A stretch of DNA of 36,989 nucleotides from an uncultured Coriobacteriaceae bacterium. GTDB lineage: Bacteria > Actinomycetota > Coriobacteriia > Coriobacteriales > Atopobiaceae. The notes beneath the pieces were generated by a model, which was not told the origin of the DNA, ran no database searches, and saw only the letters and a list, made by a program, of their open reading frames with translations. The translations under genes were made by a program, and so were the position numbers. Where the stretch lies: positions 1 through 36,989 of the forward strand of contig CADBRX010000148.1 of NCBI GenBank assembly GCA_902797175.1, in the 5' to 3' direction. Below, one piece after another: positions 26,621 to 36,742 of the stretch (its first letter is position 1; each line of letters opens with the position of its first letter).

Positions 26621-27916
26621 ATGGACGCCACTGCCTACGCCGAGCACGTCACCATACTGCAGGAGGAACTTGTCTGCGCCCTTGGCTGCACGGAGCCCAT
26701 AGCGGTCGCGTACGCCGCGGCGCTTGCCCGCGCGGCGCTGGGGGCCCTCCCCCGCCACATCGACGTCTCGTGCAGCGGCAACATCATCAAGAACGTCAAG
26801 AGCGTCACCGTCCCCAACTCGGGCGGCATGCGGGGAATCGAGGCTGCCGCGATCCTTGGCGTGCTCGGAGGAGACGAGACGCGAGCCCTTGAGGTGCTCG
26901 AGGCAATCACGGACGAGCACCGGGCGGTCACGCCAGAGCTCGTCAGCCAAGGGTACTGTTCCGTCGAGCTTGCGGAGGGCGTGTCAAACCTGTACGTCCG
27001 CATCGTGGCGACACGCGACGGGCACACCGCGATCGCCTGCATCGAAGAGCGCCACACCAACGTGGTCGAGCTCACGCTTGACGGCAAGGATGTGGCGGTC
27101 GGAGAGGTCCGTGCTCTGAAGACGAGGGAGGGGGAAGCTGTGCAGGACCCCCGCGCCCGCCTTACGCTCACATCCATCTGGGAGTTTGCCCATACCTTTG
27201 CCCTCGACGACCTCGACGAGCTCATCATGCGGCAGATCGAGACAAACAAGGCCATCTCTGACGAGGGCCTGCGCGGCGACTGGGGCGCCAACATCGGGCG
27301 CACCCTGCTCAAGAGCCGCAGCAACGACATCACCTGCAAGGCGCGCGCGACCGCGGCTGCGGGGTCTGACGCGCGCATGAGCGGCTGCAGCATGCCCGTC
27401 GTCATCTGCTGCGGAAGCGGAAACCAGGGCATCACTTGCTCCATGCCCGTGCTCGAATATGCCCACGAGCTCTGGTCGACCCGTGAGGAGCTCGTGCGCG
27501 CCGTCGTGCTCTCTGACCTCACAGCCGTGCACGTCAAGTACTACATTGGGGAGCTTTCCGCCTTCTGCGGAGCCGTCAGCGCGAGCTGTGGTGCCGGCGC
27601 CGGCATCTGCCTGCTCCGTGGGGGCTCCTTCGACCAGTTTGAGGCCACCGTCGTAAACACCTTGGTCAACGTGGGCGGCATCGTGTGCGACGGGGCAAAG
27701 CCCAGCTGCGCCGCCAAGATCAGCGCCGCCGTCGACGCCGCCATCCTGGGCTGCGACATGGCCCTTGCGGGAAACAACTTCCTCCCTGGCGAGGGCCTTG
27801 TGGGCGACACTCCCGAGGAATCCATCCGTGCCATGGGTTACGTGGGGCGCGTGGGCATGCAGCCGACCGACGTGGAGATCTTGAACATCATGATCGGCAA
27901 GACCAACGTCAGCTAG
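26621..27916 (+). CDS. cyuA: L-cysteine desulfidase / UPF0597 (serine dehydratase alpha-like) protein
   Basis: A 431-residue enzyme with AAGGAG before the ATG at 26621. The family signatures are clear: [15 protein letters not shown] (Cys23), [35 protein letters not shown] (around 255-271) and [11 protein letters not shown] (Cys357, Cys363). The cysteines are those thought to hold an oxygen-sensitive Fe-S cluster. Members (E. coli YhaM/CyuA) degrade L-cysteine to pyruvate, ammonia and sulfide under anaerobic conditions, which fits a strict anaerobe. There is no partner cysteine transporter nearby. It ends close to the convergent small membrane protein gene. Confidence 0.88.
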   Translation: MDATAYAEHVTILQEELVCALGCTEPIAVAYAAALARAALGALPRHIDVSCSGNIIKNVKSVTVPNSGGMRGIEAAAILGVLGGDETRALEVLEAITDEHRAVTPELVSQGYCSVELAEGVSNLYVRIVATRDGHTAIACIEERHTNVVELTLDGKDVAVGEVRALKTREGEAVQDPRARLTLTSIWEFAHTFALDDLDELIMRQIETNKAISDEGLRGDWGANIGRTLLKSRSNDITCKARATAAAGSDARMSGCSMPVVICCGSGNQGITCSMPVLEYAHELWSTREELVRAVVLSDLTAVHVKYYIGELSAFCGAVSASCGAGAGICLLRGGSFDQFEATVVNTLVNVGGIVCDGAKPSCAAKISAAVDAAILGCDMALAGNNFLPGEGLVGDTPEESIRAMGYVGRVGMQPTDVEILNIMIGKTNVS

Positions 27917-27959
27917 TCAGGTCCGACACGGTGCGAGCCTCGTCCTGTGCCCTGCGCCG

Positions 27960-28136
27960 TCAGGCCTCATAAAGAGCGTCCACATCGGCTTCCCACGAGA
28001 TAAGCTGAACGCGCTCGGCCATTTTGGCCGAATTGTCGGGATGCGCCCTCATGACAAGAAAGAGCCCCGTAAAGATCACCGCACCCACGAGCAACGCGAC
28101 AAGGGCCGCGTGCAGCAGCGATTTGCGCACCTGCAT
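27960..28136 (-). CDS. Small single-helix membrane protein (58 residues)
   Basis: The start at ATG 28136 is preferred, with AAGGGGG 6 bases upstream; the frame extends to 28211 without support. The product has a short basic N-terminus (MQVRKSLLH), one hydrophobic helix (about residues 9-29, AALVALLVGAVIFTGLFLV) and a ~29-residue hydrophilic tail ending ADVDALYEA. It has no recognisable family. It lies 90 bases after rnhA on the same strand and may be the last gene of the polA-rnhA transcript. It is probably membrane-anchored with the tail outside, by the positive-inside rule. Confidence 0.55.
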   Translation of the reverse strand: MQVRKSLLHAALVALLVGAVIFTGLFLVMRAHPDNSAKMAERVQLISWEADVDALYEA

Positions 28137-28225
28137 AGCAAACCCCCTTCTTGTGCCGACAGGCAATCGACAAAACGTTTCATATGCAGGTGGTACGCCT
28201 TGGTCAGGCAATCTGTCTCACATGC

Positions 28226-28738
28226 TCACAATGAGAAGAAGCTGTCTTGGCCTCTCAGATCCCGCTCTGGGACGTCTTCCAGAAGGGGTCCCTCCAACCC
28301 GTCGGCGGCACGGGTCGCCAGTTCGTCAGCGCGCTCGTTGAGCGGGTTACCCGCATGGCCCTTGACCCACACCCACGTGACCTCATGCGGCTTGGCGGCC
28401 TCGATCAGCCTCAGCCAAAGCTCCTTGTTACTCACGGGCTTGCGCTGCGCATTCTTCCAACCCTTGCGAATCCACCCATAGATCCAGTGCTGATTGAAGG
28501 CGTTCACCACATATTGAGAGTCCGAGTGGAGCTCCACCTCGCAGGGACGCTTGAGGGACTCGAGGGCCACCGCGGCAGCCATGAGTTCCATGCGGTTGTT
28601 GGTCGTCTCAAAGAAGCCCTGGCAGACTTCCTTGCGATGCTCCACGCCCGAGGGGTCCACATAGAGCAGGACCACGCCATAGCCACCAGGGCCGGGATTG
28701 CCACGCGAAGAGCCGTCCGTATAGGCGACCACGCGCAT
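28226..28738 (-). CDS. rnhA: Ribonuclease HI
   Basis: A 170-residue RNase H. The catalytic set is complete: Asp8 ([16 protein letters not shown]), Glu51 ([10 protein letters not shown]), Asp73 (LHSDSQYVV), His128 and Asp138 (NERADELA). It cleaves the RNA strand of RNA-DNA hybrids, removing primers and R-loops. The start is uncertain: an ATG at 28738 has GGAGG 8 bases upstream and fits the family N-terminus, while a GTG at 28756, also behind GGAGG, overlaps the polA stop as GTGA and would add six residues. Either way it is coupled to polA, which fits a shared role in primer removal and gap filling. Confidence 0.95.
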   Translation of the reverse strand: MRVVAYTDGSSRGNPGPGGYGVVLLYVDPSGVEHRKEVCQGFFETTNNRMELMAAAVALESLKRPCEVELHSDSQYVVNAFNQHWIYGWIRKGWKNAQRKPVSNKELWLRLIEAAKPHEVTWVWVKGHAGNPLNERADELATRAADGLEGPLLEDVPERDLRGQDSFFSL

Positions 28739-28752
28739 GCGACGTGCCTCCG

Positions 28753-31410
28753 TCACTTTGCCTCCGCCCAGTTGGATCCATAGCTCACATCCGCCAGCAA
28801 GGGAACGCGCAGCTCGACGATGCCCTCCATCGTCTCGCGCACGAGGGCGGAGAGTGCCTCGATCTCGTCCTCGGGAACCTCGAAGTCAAGCTCGTCATGA
28901 ATCTGGAGCACGAGCTTTGATTTCAGGCCCTCCTCGCGGAGACGCTCGGCAACGCGCACCATGGCGATCTTGATGATGTCAGCGGCAGAGCCCTGCATGG
29001 GGTGGTTCATGGCAGTGCGCTCGCCAAAGGCCTGCATCTGGCGATTGCGCGCGTTGATTTCGGCAATGTGGCGCTTGCGGCCGTACATGGTGGCGACCCA
29101 CCCGTGCTTGTGGGCAAAGGCCACCTGCCCGTCAAGGAACGCCTTCACGCCAGGATAGGCCTCGAAGTAGCGGTCGATCATGGACTGTGCCTCGGCCCTG
29201 CCGATCTTAAGGGAGGTTGCCAGCCCATAGGCCTGCTGGCCATACACGATGCCGAAGTTGACCGCCTTGGCACGGCTGCGCAGCTGCGGGGTGACCTCCT
29301 CAACGGGCACGCCGAAGACGCGCGCCGCCGTTGCGGCATGGAAGTCGGCGCCCTCGTTGAAGGCGGCGACCAGCCCCTCGTCAGCCGAGAGGTGTGCGAG
29401 CAGCCTCAGCTCGATCTGCGAGTAGTCACAGGCCAAGAAGACGCATCCTTCGGGCACCGTAAAGGCGGTGCGCACACGATGGCCCAGCTCGGAGCGCGTG
29501 GGGATGTTCTGAAGGTTGGGTTCGGAGCTGGAAAGGCGCCCCGTTGCCGCCACCGTCTGGTTGAGGCTCGTGTGGATGCGCCCGTCGCCCGCGATGAGCC
29601 CGGGAAGGGCATCAAGGTAGGTGCTCTTGATCTTTGCGCGCTCGCGATACTCAAGGACATCCGCCACGATGGGATAGCGATGGCTCAGGTCCTCCAAGAC
29701 CTTGGCATTGGTTGAGTAGTAGCCACGCTGCGTCTTTTTGAGGCCAAAGGTGGGAAGACCCATCACGTCAAAGAGCACATGCGACAGCTGCATGGGCGAG
29801 TCGACGTTGAAGCGCTCGCCAGCTCGCTCGTAGATGCCATCGATCATGCCCTCGATCTCTGCGCCAAGATCGGCAGACTGCTCGGCAAACTTCGAGCTGT
29901 CAGCGTGGAGACCCGTACGCTCCATGGCAAGGAGGACGGGAAGCAGCGGCAGCTCGATGCTGTCAAAGAGCTCGAGCGAGCCATCCTCTTCGAGGGCCTT
30001 GGCAAGCGGCTCGCGCAGCACCGCCACGCAGAGCGCATCGATTGCGCGGCGTGGGAGCTCCTCCGTGGGCTCGGGGGGCGTCAGCTGCAGGCGCTGCTCG
30101 GCAAGGCTCGCAACCTCATAGGATGACCTGTCGGACTCGAGCAGGTAGTCAGCCACGGAAGTGTCAAAGATGCGGGCGGGGTCGACTTCGGAGGCCTCGA
30201 TGAGCGCAGGTTCGGAAGAGTCCTTGGGGAAGATGGTGTGCAGCGCACCCTTGACGTCATCAGAGGCGATCTTGCCCCTTCTGACCAGGGTGGCAAGGGT
30301 CGCGTCCGCGTCCTGGTCGTCAAAGCGGAGGAGGGCGTCTTCCGTGGCCACCCAAAGCGTGCGGCCAAGCCCGAAGAGTGCATCCTGCGGCTTGTCGTCA
30401 TCGGCCGTGACGGCAAGCCATTCTCCGCGGTCAAGAGCGTTGGCGAGGGCGTCCTGCGCTTCCGCCCCGGTCAGGATGCCGGGCACCTTGAGCGCGTTTG
30501 CCGATGGCGACGCGACGACGCCGCCGGCAAGGTCGAGCACGCGCTTGGCCATGCTCGTGATGCCGAGCGACTGCAGCGCAGCACGCGCCACGTCCACGTC
30601 GAAGGTCGGAAACTGTGCGTCGGCAAGGTCCAAGTCAAGCGGCGCATCGGTGCGGATCGTCGCGATCTCGCGACTGAGCAGGGCGTCATCGATGTGCGCG
30701 CGCAGGTTCTCGCCCATCTTGCCCTTGACCTCGTCCGCATGCGCTATGACCTCGTCGAGGTTGCCGTACTGCACAATGAGCGCAGCCGCCTTCTTGGGCC
30801 CGATGCCCGGAACGCCGGGGATGTTGTCCGAGCTGTCGCCTTTGAGCCCATAGAAGTCCGGGACAAGCTCGGGCGTGATGCCGTGGTACAGGTCATCGAC
30901 GCTTTCGGGCGTCATGATGGCCACGTCAGAAAGACCGCGCTTGGTGCCCACGATCTTGATGTGGTCCGTCGCCAGCTGATACATGTCGCGGTCGCCCGTG
31001 ATGAGCAGCATCTCGTAGCCCGCCTCCTCGCCGCGGCGCGCCAGGGTGCCCAGGATGTCGTCACCCTCCCAGCCCTCAAGCTCTACCACCGGCACGTCAA
31101 GGGCACGCATGAGGTCCTTCACCCGTGGGAACTGCTCCCGCAGGAGCGGGTCCATAGGTGGACGCTGGGCTTTGTACTGAGGGAGCTTCTCCATGCGCAC
31201 CTTGGGCTTGCCCTTGTCAAAGGCGCAGATGATGCCGTCCGGCGCAAAGGAGTCCACCATCTTGAGGAACATGGACAGAAACCCAAAGACGGCATTTGTG
31301 GGAGTGCCGTCAGGCGCGTTCATGGTGGGAGGCACCGCGTGGAACGCGCGATGCATGAGCGAGTTGCCATCGATGACCGCAATGGTACGCGTCGAAGTCT
31401 GGTCAGCCAT
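28753..31410 (-). CDS. polA: DNA polymerase I
   Basis: An 885-residue family A polymerase with GGGAGG about 8 bases before the ATG. An N-terminal 5'-3' exonuclease domain (1 to about 290) has [34 protein letters not shown], and [16 protein letters not shown]. The middle 3'-5' exonuclease region (about 320-490) lacks the metal-binding acidic motifs, so proofreading is not expected, as in many Gram-positive Pol I enzymes. The polymerase domain shows motif A (DYSQIELR), motif B ([15 protein letters not shown]) and motif C (QIHDEL). It fills gaps in repair and Okazaki maturation. rnhA follows directly. Confidence 0.97.
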   Translation of the reverse strand: MADQTSTRTIAVIDGNSLMHRAFHAVPPTMNAPDGTPTNAVFGFLSMFLKMVDSFAPDGIICAFDKGKPKVRMEKLPQYKAQRPPMDPLLREQFPRVKDLMRALDVPVVELEGWEGDDILGTLARRGEEAGYEMLLITGDRDMYQLATDHIKIVGTKRGLSDVAIMTPESVDDLYHGITPELVPDFYGLKGDSSDNIPGVPGIGPKKAAALIVQYGNLDEVIAHADEVKGKMGENLRAHIDDALLSREIATIRTDAPLDLDLADAQFPTFDVDVARAALQSLGITSMAKRVLDLAGGVVASPSANALKVPGILTGAEAQDALANALDRGEWLAVTADDDKPQDALFGLGRTLWVATEDALLRFDDQDADATLATLVRRGKIASDDVKGALHTIFPKDSSEPALIEASEVDPARIFDTSVADYLLESDRSSYEVASLAEQRLQLTPPEPTEELPRRAIDALCVAVLREPLAKALEEDGSLELFDSIELPLLPVLLAMERTGLHADSSKFAEQSADLGAEIEGMIDGIYERAGERFNVDSPMQLSHVLFDVMGLPTFGLKKTQRGYYSTNAKVLEDLSHRYPIVADVLEYRERAKIKSTYLDALPGLIAGDGRIHTSLNQTVAATGRLSSSEPNLQNIPTRSELGHRVRTAFTVPEGCVFLACDYSQIELRLLAHLSADEGLVAAFNEGADFHAATAARVFGVPVEEVTPQLRSRAKAVNFGIVYGQQAYGLATSLKIGRAEAQSMIDRYFEAYPGVKAFLDGQVAFAHKHGWVATMYGRKRHIAEINARNRQMQAFGERTAMNHPMQGSAADIIKIAMVRVAERLREEGLKSKLVLQIHDELDFEVPEDEIEALSALVRETMEGIVELRVPLLADVSYGSNWAEAK

Positions 31411-31510
31411 GAGAAGGTCCTCCCGTCTTGGTCGTGTGAACCATTGTAGCCCAGGGAATGGACGCCTTTTCGTCCCTCCTGTGTCTCCTCTTCTCTACTA
31501 TAAAACAGTT

Positions 31511-31610
31511 GTTCTTTAGATGCGAACTATTTTTCATAATCTGAAGAACTTTTGTTTGCTTTCTGCTTGAGATTGTTCTATAGTCTCTTTAACAAACGTA
31601 TACGTGTTCG
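31511..31610 (+). promoter_or_regulatory. AT-rich leader with inverted repeats upstream of the Rho_N-like orphan gene
   Basis: An 11-bp near-perfect inverted repeat (GTTCTTTAGAT at 31511-31521, ATCTGAAGAAC at 31539-31549) is followed by TTGAGA (31567) and TAACAA (31590), spaced 17 bases as a possible promoter, and by the palindrome ACGTATACGT at 31596-31605. Base composition is far more AT-rich than the neighbouring genes. Confidence 0.4.
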
Positions 31611-31625
31611 ATTGAGGAGGATGCC

Positions 31626-33032
31626 ATGGGTTGGTACAACAAAAACGCAGGGTCTCTGTACGGTTTTAGGACTGGATGCCTTGCAGGCCTTGAGGGGGAG
31701 GAACGCGAGGAGCGCATAAGGCAGGAACGGCGTCTCTATGGCTACCATTCGCCTAGATTTCTCGAGACTCCACGTCTTGACTATGTTGGGGTAGATCGGC
31801 GTACACGAGCAAACACTACCGCACCAGCCGGCTCTTCGCTCGAGGAGGCGCTGACGGGTGCCACATTGACCTCTCTTAGAGAGGCCGCCAGAAAGCTGGG
31901 AATCAAAAAGATGAGCGCGGCACCACGAGAAGAGTTGATGGAGCGTCTGATGAGGGCAGTCCCGCTTGAGACAAAGCGCTTCGAGGAGCTGCTGACCATC
32001 ACAGACAACGAAGCGTTCGAGACGCTGAAGCGCGCCCTCTTGGGAAAGCAGGTCTCCCATCCGGTCGTGCGGCCTCAGCGCAACATCCCCGACCTCCTGC
32101 CCTTTGCGTTCGCAAGCCAACAGGACGCTTCCTGCGTCACCTTCATGCCGCCCGAGCTGCAGGCTGCGTTCGGAGGCGTCGATATCGATCGAATCGAGCG
32201 CAACCGAAGCCTTAAGCTTGAGGTTATCTCGACCATCCATACGTACGTGACGCTTTGCGGAGTAGCACCGCTCGATGAGGTCTATGCCTACTTCCATTCC
32301 CAGACAGAACTTGAGGATGTCACTATGGAAGCCTTCTTCAACGTCATTCAAACGGTTACGGAATGGCAAGGCAACCTCTTCCGCCTCGTCGAGTTCGAAG
32401 GGGTCACCTACCTTGTGCATAGGGCAATCGATATCAAACGAGGTTTTCTTGCCCATGACAGCCAAATGGATCAAGAGGTAGACAGGTGGCTCTATGCCCA
32501 CAGCGTAGAGAGTTGGTTCTACGCCACCGACGATACTCAACCGCCAGCCGGGCACTCATGGGAAGTGCTGTTCAAACAGCAGCGCGGCGTAGCGGCACGT
32601 CTTTCGGGAGACATGCCCATAAAAGATGTGTCGAGATTCATCTACGGCCTTCCCTGCGTTCGTGCTCTGACAGGCTACTTTGACAACCATATCCCCTATG
32701 GCGAGGACGACTACACCTTCTCTGACAACATGGTCGATCTGCTCATCTACCTCTTTTTGGTGAAGGGGAGCAGCCTTTCTGACGTCTTGAGATGGCTCAG
32801 CAGAACGGGATGGAATCTCGGCGAAGGCACCAACTCATCTCCCGAGCTCACGAGGCTTGTCTACCGTCTCAGCCGGCAGCTCCCTCGTTGGGAATACCAC
32901 GGTTGGTCAGAGGAAGAGTATCTCGACCTCATGAACCTTCCTGCCCTTATCAGTGACACACAGGACTTCGAGGATGCAGAGGGCGATGACGTCGATTACG
33001 AAGGTCTCACGGACACGCGCCTTGCCTCATGA
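31626..33032 (+). CDS. Orphan protein with Rho_N/SAP-like segment
   Basis: A 468-residue protein of unknown function; GAGGAGG stands 5 bases before the ATG. Residues about 70-112 (LEEALTGATLTSLREAARKLGIKKMSAAPREELMERLM) follow the Rho N-terminal/SAP-like pattern used in nucleic acid binding. A middle stretch (about 195-270, LKLEVISTIHTYVTLCGVAPLDEVYAYF) looks like a winged-helix module. The C-terminal part is rich in Trp and Tyr and ends in an acidic tail (DFEDAEGDDVDYE). No enzymatic motif is recognised. It has its own AT-rich promoter region and no operon partners. Acquisition by transfer is possible because of the leader composition; a regulator or nucleic-acid-binding role is only an inference. 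Confidence 0.6.
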   Translation: MGWYNKNAGSLYGFRTGCLAGLEGEEREERIRQERRLYGYHSPRFLETPRLDYVGVDRRTRANTTAPAGSSLEEALTGATLTSLREAARKLGIKKMSAAPREELMERLMRAVPLETKRFEELLTITDNEAFETLKRALLGKQVSHPVVRPQRNIPDLLPFAFASQQDASCVTFMPPELQAAFGGVDIDRIERNRSLKLEVISTIHTYVTLCGVAPLDEVYAYFHSQTELEDVTMEAFFNVIQTVTEWQGNLFRLVEFEGVTYLVHRAIDIKRGFLAHDSQMDQEVDRWLYAHSVESWFYATDDTQPPAGHSWEVLFKQQRGVAARLSGDMPIKDVSRFIYGLPCVRALTGYFDNHIPYGEDDYTFSDNMVDLLIYLFLVKGSSLSDVLRWLSRTGWNLGEGTNSSPELTRLVYRLSRQLPRWEYHGWSEEEYLDLMNLPALISDTQDFEDAEGDDVDYEGLTDTRLAS

Positions 33033-33097
33033 CAATCCGTTCTCCCACCAAGAACGTCTTGTTTCAAGATTGCGCACGTATTTGGCGGGAAACATTC

Positions 33098-33159
33098 TGC
33101 TGTTAGGCTGAATTGCATTAAACAGCACGCATTCTTTGGTACCGTTAGCTGGACAGCTA
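33098..33159 (+). promoter_or_regulatory. Inverted repeats in the glnN leader
   Basis: TGCTGTT (33098-33104) pairs with AACAGCA (33121-33127), and a second small hairpin TAGCTG-GA-CAGCTA occupies 33146-33159, just before the ribosome binding site AAAGGGAGG. These may be operator or leader structures for nitrogen control, but they match no consensus I recognise. Confidence 0.3.
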
Positions 33160-33179
33160 GCGCATAAAGGGAGGCGCAC

Positions 33180-35270
33180 ATGGCCAAGGACAAGGTCAGC
33201 AGCGAGTGGGGGGAACTCCTCTTCGACGACGCCGACATGCAGGAACGCCTGCCCAAGCCCACCTATCGGGAGCTCATGCGGGTCATCAAGGACGGCAAGC
33301 CTCTCGATCTTGACATTGCCAACGAGGTGGCCCATGCCATGAAGGAGTGGGCGCTGGAGAAGGGTGCCACGCATTTCACGCACTGGTTCCAGCCCCTGAC
33401 GGGCATCACGAGCGAAAAGCACGACAGCTTCCTCACGCCCAACGGTGACGGCACCATCCTCATGGCCTTCAGCGGCAAGGAGCTCGTCCAGGGCGAGCCT
33501 GACGCGTCCAGCTTCCCAAGCGGAGGCCTGCGGGCTACCTTCGAGGCGCGCGGCTACACCGTCTGGGACCCGACCAGCCCCGCGTTCATCAAGGACGAGG
33601 TGCTCTGCATCCCCACAGCCTTTATCTCCTATACCGGAGAAGCACTTGACAAGAAGACGCCTCTCCTGCGCAGCCAGGTCGCACTCGAGATGCAGGCAAA
33701 GCGCGTCCTTTCCCTCTTTGGGCGCGAGCCACACCGCGTCACCACCAACATTGGCCCCGAGCAGGAATACTTCCTCATCAAGGAAAGTGACTACCAGGCA
33801 CGTCCCGACCTCATCCTTACGGGACGCACCCTCTTTGGCGCTCCCCCTGCCAAGGGACAGGAGCTGGAGGAGCACTACTTTGGTGCCATCCGCCCCACGG
33901 TCAACGAGTTCATGAAGGAGCTCGACGACGAGCTCTGGAAGCTGGGCGTGCCCGCCAAGACCAAGCACAACGAGGTCGCGCCCTGCCAGCATGAGCTGGC
34001 GCCCATCTATGAGCAGGGATCGGTCGCCATCGACGACAACCTGCTCACCATGGAGAAGATGAAGCTCCTTGCCTCTCACCATGGACTCGTGTGCCTGCAG
34101 CACGAAAAGCCCTTCGAATACGTGAACGGTTCGGGCAAGCATGACAACTGGTCCCTCTCGGCAGACGGCAAGAACCTCCTTGAGCCAGGTGAGCATCCCG
34201 AGGACAACCTCCTGTTCCTGGTGTTTCTTGCCTGCCTGGTGGCCGCGGTCGACGAACATGCCGACCTTCTGCGCATGAGCGTCGCCTCTGCCGGAAACGA
34301 CCACCGTCTGGGCGCCAACGAGGCCCCGCCAGCCATCGTGTCCGTCTTCTTGGGCGACAACCTCTCCCCCGTCGTTGAGGCACTCATCCACAAGGAGCAG
34401 GCGGAGGCGCACGAGAGCGAGCTGATGGACCTCGGCGTTCCCCAGCTGCCCGACATCCTGCGCGACAACACCGACCGCAACAGGACCTCCCCCTTTGCCT
34501 TCACCGGCAACAAGTTCGAGTTCCGCATGCCGGGAAGCCGCCAGAATCTCGCCGATCCCAACGTGGTGCTCAACACCGCCGTCGCAGAACAGTGCGACCG
34601 CTTCGTCAACTATGTGGCTGACCGTTCCGAAGAGCCCTTCACGCAGGTGGCCATGCGCTTCGTGCGCCATACCTTCCGCGACCACCAGCGCGTCATCTTC
34701 AATGGCAATGGCTATTCGCAGGAGTGGGAGGAGGAGGCAGAGCGCCGTGGCCTTCCCAACATCAAGGCCACGCCTGATGCGCTGCCCGCGCTTCTCGACC
34801 CCGCAAACATCGCGCTCTTCGAGAAGTACGGCGTGCTGACCGAGGCCGAGATGCACGCACGCTATGTGGCAAAGGCAGAGCAGTACGCAAAGCTCATCAA
34901 CATCGAGGCCAACTGCATGGTCGACATGGCTCGCAGGCTCTACGTCCCCGCCATCTCATCCTATGCGGGCGACCTCGCCACGGCCGTTGCCGCAAAGGCA
35001 GAGCTGGGCATCTCCAGCCCCTCCGAAAAGGGCATCATCACCAGACTGACCCGCGGCATCGACGCCATCTGGAGCCTCGCTGACGACCTGGAGTCGCGTA
35101 ACTACAAGGCACGCGGCATCGAGGACCCTGGCGAGCAGGACCACTTCTACCTGAACGAGGTGCTCCCCGCAATGCAGGCGCTGCGTGACGAGGTCGACGC
35201 ACTCGAGCCGATGGTGGGCGACAGCTGGTGGCCCGTGCCCACCTACAACACGATCCTGTACTACGTGTAG
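33180..35270 (+). CDS. glnN: Glutamine synthetase type III
   Basis: A 696-residue GSIII enzyme, much longer than GSI (about 450), as is typical for this class. The ribosome binding site GGGAGG is 5 bases from the ATG. Active-site signatures: [11 protein letters not shown] (190-200), [19 protein letters not shown] (260-278), a glycine/HDNW segment (HDNWSLS, 321-327), [20 protein letters not shown] and [18 protein letters not shown]. It makes glutamine from glutamate, ammonia and ATP as a large cytoplasmic oligomer. GSIII lacks the adenylylation loop of GSI, so control is probably at transcription. The gene is single and ends in a large palindrome shared with the convergent amylase gene. Confidence 0.96.
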   Translation: MAKDKVSSEWGELLFDDADMQERLPKPTYRELMRVIKDGKPLDLDIANEVAHAMKEWALEKGATHFTHWFQPLTGITSEKHDSFLTPNGDGTILMAFSGKELVQGEPDASSFPSGGLRATFEARGYTVWDPTSPAFIKDEVLCIPTAFISYTGEALDKKTPLLRSQVALEMQAKRVLSLFGREPHRVTTNIGPEQEYFLIKESDYQARPDLILTGRTLFGAPPAKGQELEEHYFGAIRPTVNEFMKELDDELWKLGVPAKTKHNEVAPCQHELAPIYEQGSVAIDDNLLTMEKMKLLASHHGLVCLQHEKPFEYVNGSGKHDNWSLSADGKNLLEPGEHPEDNLLFLVFLACLVAAVDEHADLLRMSVASAGNDHRLGANEAPPAIVSVFLGDNLSPVVEALIHKEQAEAHESELMDLGVPQLPDILRDNTDRNRTSPFAFTGNKFEFRMPGSRQNLADPNVVLNTAVAEQCDRFVNYVADRSEEPFTQVAMRFVRHTFRDHQRVIFNGNGYSQEWEEEAERRGLPNIKATPDALPALLDPANIALFEKYGVLTEAEMHARYVAKAEQYAKLINIEANCMVDMARRLYVPAISSYAGDLATAVAAKAELGISSPSEKGIITRLTRGIDAIWSLADDLESRNYKARGIEDPGEQDHFYLNEVLPAMQALRDEVDALEPMVGDSWWPVPTYNTILYYV

Positions 35271-35279
35271 CCCGAGACC

Positions 35280-35356
35280 GGCTTGGAAGGGACGCTCCCC
35301 CTTGCGTCACCCCACGGGGTGACGCAAGGGGGAGCGTCCCTTCCAAGCCTCTTTTG
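35280..35356. terminator. 34-bp-arm perfect hairpin, family 2 repeat, bidirectional terminator
   Basis: The left arm 35280-35313 and right arm 35316-35349 are exact complements around a 2-base loop (AC). TCTTTTG follows on the plus strand. It lies between convergent glnN and the amylase gene, and the outer part of the right arm contains GGGAGCGTCCCTTCC, as in the hairpin at 25022-25050. Confidence 0.88.
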
Positions 35357-35364
35357 CCAGCCTG

Positions 35365-36696
35365 CTACCGCTCGCAGAGGACGAACTTGGTCTGGAAGGG
35401 TCCGAGCTCCGAACCCGCACCAAAGTCGTGGTCCTCGCCCGTCAGCAAGTCGACGCCACGGCCGCAGTCGGCATTGAAGTGCAGGACCGCCGGCTCATCT
35501 GAGGCGTTCACCATGACGATGACGCGCTCATGGTCGCTTTTGCGCGAGAACGCCAACTGCTGTGGAGAGACGCAGAGCTGCGTGTAGTCGCCCCATCGCA
35601 GCGCCTCGCTCTCATGCCTTGCCTTTGCGAGGGCCGCTATCCAGTCCGTCAGCTCGTTCCACTCGGGCGCCTCGAGCGCAGGACGCAGCTCGTGGTCGCC
35701 AAAGTGCTGCTCGCCCTCGATTCCCCACTCGCTGCCGTAGTAGACGCAGGGCACGCCGCACATGCCAAAGACGATGCCGTAGAGCGGCCAGAGCTGCCGT
35801 CTGTCGTTCAGCTTGGTGGCGATGCGCGGCACGTCGTGGTTGTCGGCAAAGTTGAGGAGGTGCTTGCCCGTATAGAGGTCCCAGGGATGGCTGCCGCTCT
35901 GACGCTCCAGCGCGTAGGCGACCTCATGCATGTTGGCGGCGTTCATGGATGACCACAGGCCCTTGTACACCTCGTAGTTGGTGACGGAATCGCAGCGTTC
36001 GTCGCTCATCCACTGGTTGTAGTCACCAAACATGGTTTCGCCAAGCAGGAGGAACTTCTCTCCCCTCTCTGCCGTGATTTCATTGGCAATCTGGCGCAGG
36101 TACCCCAGGAACCCCAAGTCTAGGCAGTAGGCCACGTCGAGGCGCAGGCCATCGATGTCGTAATCGCGCACCCAGGAACGGATGGTGTTGGCACAGTATT
36201 CGTTGCAGCCAAAGTCATGGTGATTGAGCTTCACCAGGTAGGGAACGCCGGCCCACGTCTCATACGAGAAGCCGTCACCGTACTCGTTGTCTCCACCCCA
36301 GTTGATGTTGAACCAGCCTGCGTAGGGGCTCGCCTCGCGCTTCTCGCGCACGTCGGCAAAGGCCCCAAAGCTGCGCCCCACGTGGTTGAACACGCCATCG
36401 AGCAAAACGCGGATACCCTTTGAGTGGCATGCGTCGACCACGCGGCGCAGGTCGTCACCCGTGCCCAGGCGCACGTCCACCTGGCGGTAGTCAATCGTGT
36501 CGTACCCGTGCGCCTCGCTCTGAAAGACCGGGTTCAAGATGAGGCAGGAGACGCCCAGCTTCTCCATATGGTCAATCCAGCCATTATCGATAAGCTGCAG
36601 AAGCCGGTGCTCGAGCACGCCGTCGTTCTCATACGGGGCACCAGTCAGTCCCAGCGGGTAGATCTGGTAGGCGACGCTATCTTCGTACCAAGACAT
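35365..36696 (-). CDS. Alpha-amylase family glycosidase (GH13, maltodextrin-type)
   Basis: A 443-residue intracellular GH13 enzyme with CAGGAG 7 bases before the ATG and no signal peptide. The four conserved regions are DGVFNHVG (100-107), GLRLDVAY with nucleophile Asp187, LLGETMFGD with acid/base Glu220, and NFADNHD with Asp288. The sequence starts directly with the barrel (WYEDSVAYQIYPLGLTG), and the C-terminal domain is short, so it is a compact form close to cyclomaltodextrinase/neopullulanase-like enzymes without the extra N-terminal domain. It likely cuts imported maltodextrins in the cytoplasm. Substrate range cannot be fixed from sequence. No transporter genes are nearby. Confidence 0.9.
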   Translation of the reverse strand: MSWYEDSVAYQIYPLGLTGAPYENDGVLEHRLLQLIDNGWIDHMEKLGVSCLILNPVFQSEAHGYDTIDYRQVDVRLGTGDDLRRVVDACHSKGIRVLLDGVFNHVGRSFGAFADVREKREASPYAGWFNINWGGDNEYGDGFSYETWAGVPYLVKLNHHDFGCNEYCANTIRSWVRDYDIDGLRLDVAYCLDLGFLGYLRQIANEITAERGEKFLLLGETMFGDYNQWMSDERCDSVTNYEVYKGLWSSMNAANMHEVAYALERQSGSHPWDLYTGKHLLNFADNHDVPRIATKLNDRRQLWPLYGIVFGMCGVPCVYYGSEWGIEGEQHFGDHELRPALEAPEWNELTDWIAALAKARHESEALRWGDYTQLCVSPQQLAFSRKSDHERVIVMVNASDEPAVLHFNADCGRGVDLLTGEDHDFGAGSELGPFQTKFVLCER

Positions 36697-36742
36697 GTGA
36701 CTCTCCTGTTCTGGCGTCAGGAATCAGACGCATCGGGGGGGA

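Noticed and set aside
30238-31449. 403-residue open frame on the plus strand opposite polA
   Set aside because: Antisense shadow of the polymerase I exonuclease domain.
33027-34856. 609-residue open frame on the minus strand opposite glnN
   Set aside because: Antisense to type III glutamine synthetase; composition is that of a shadow frame.
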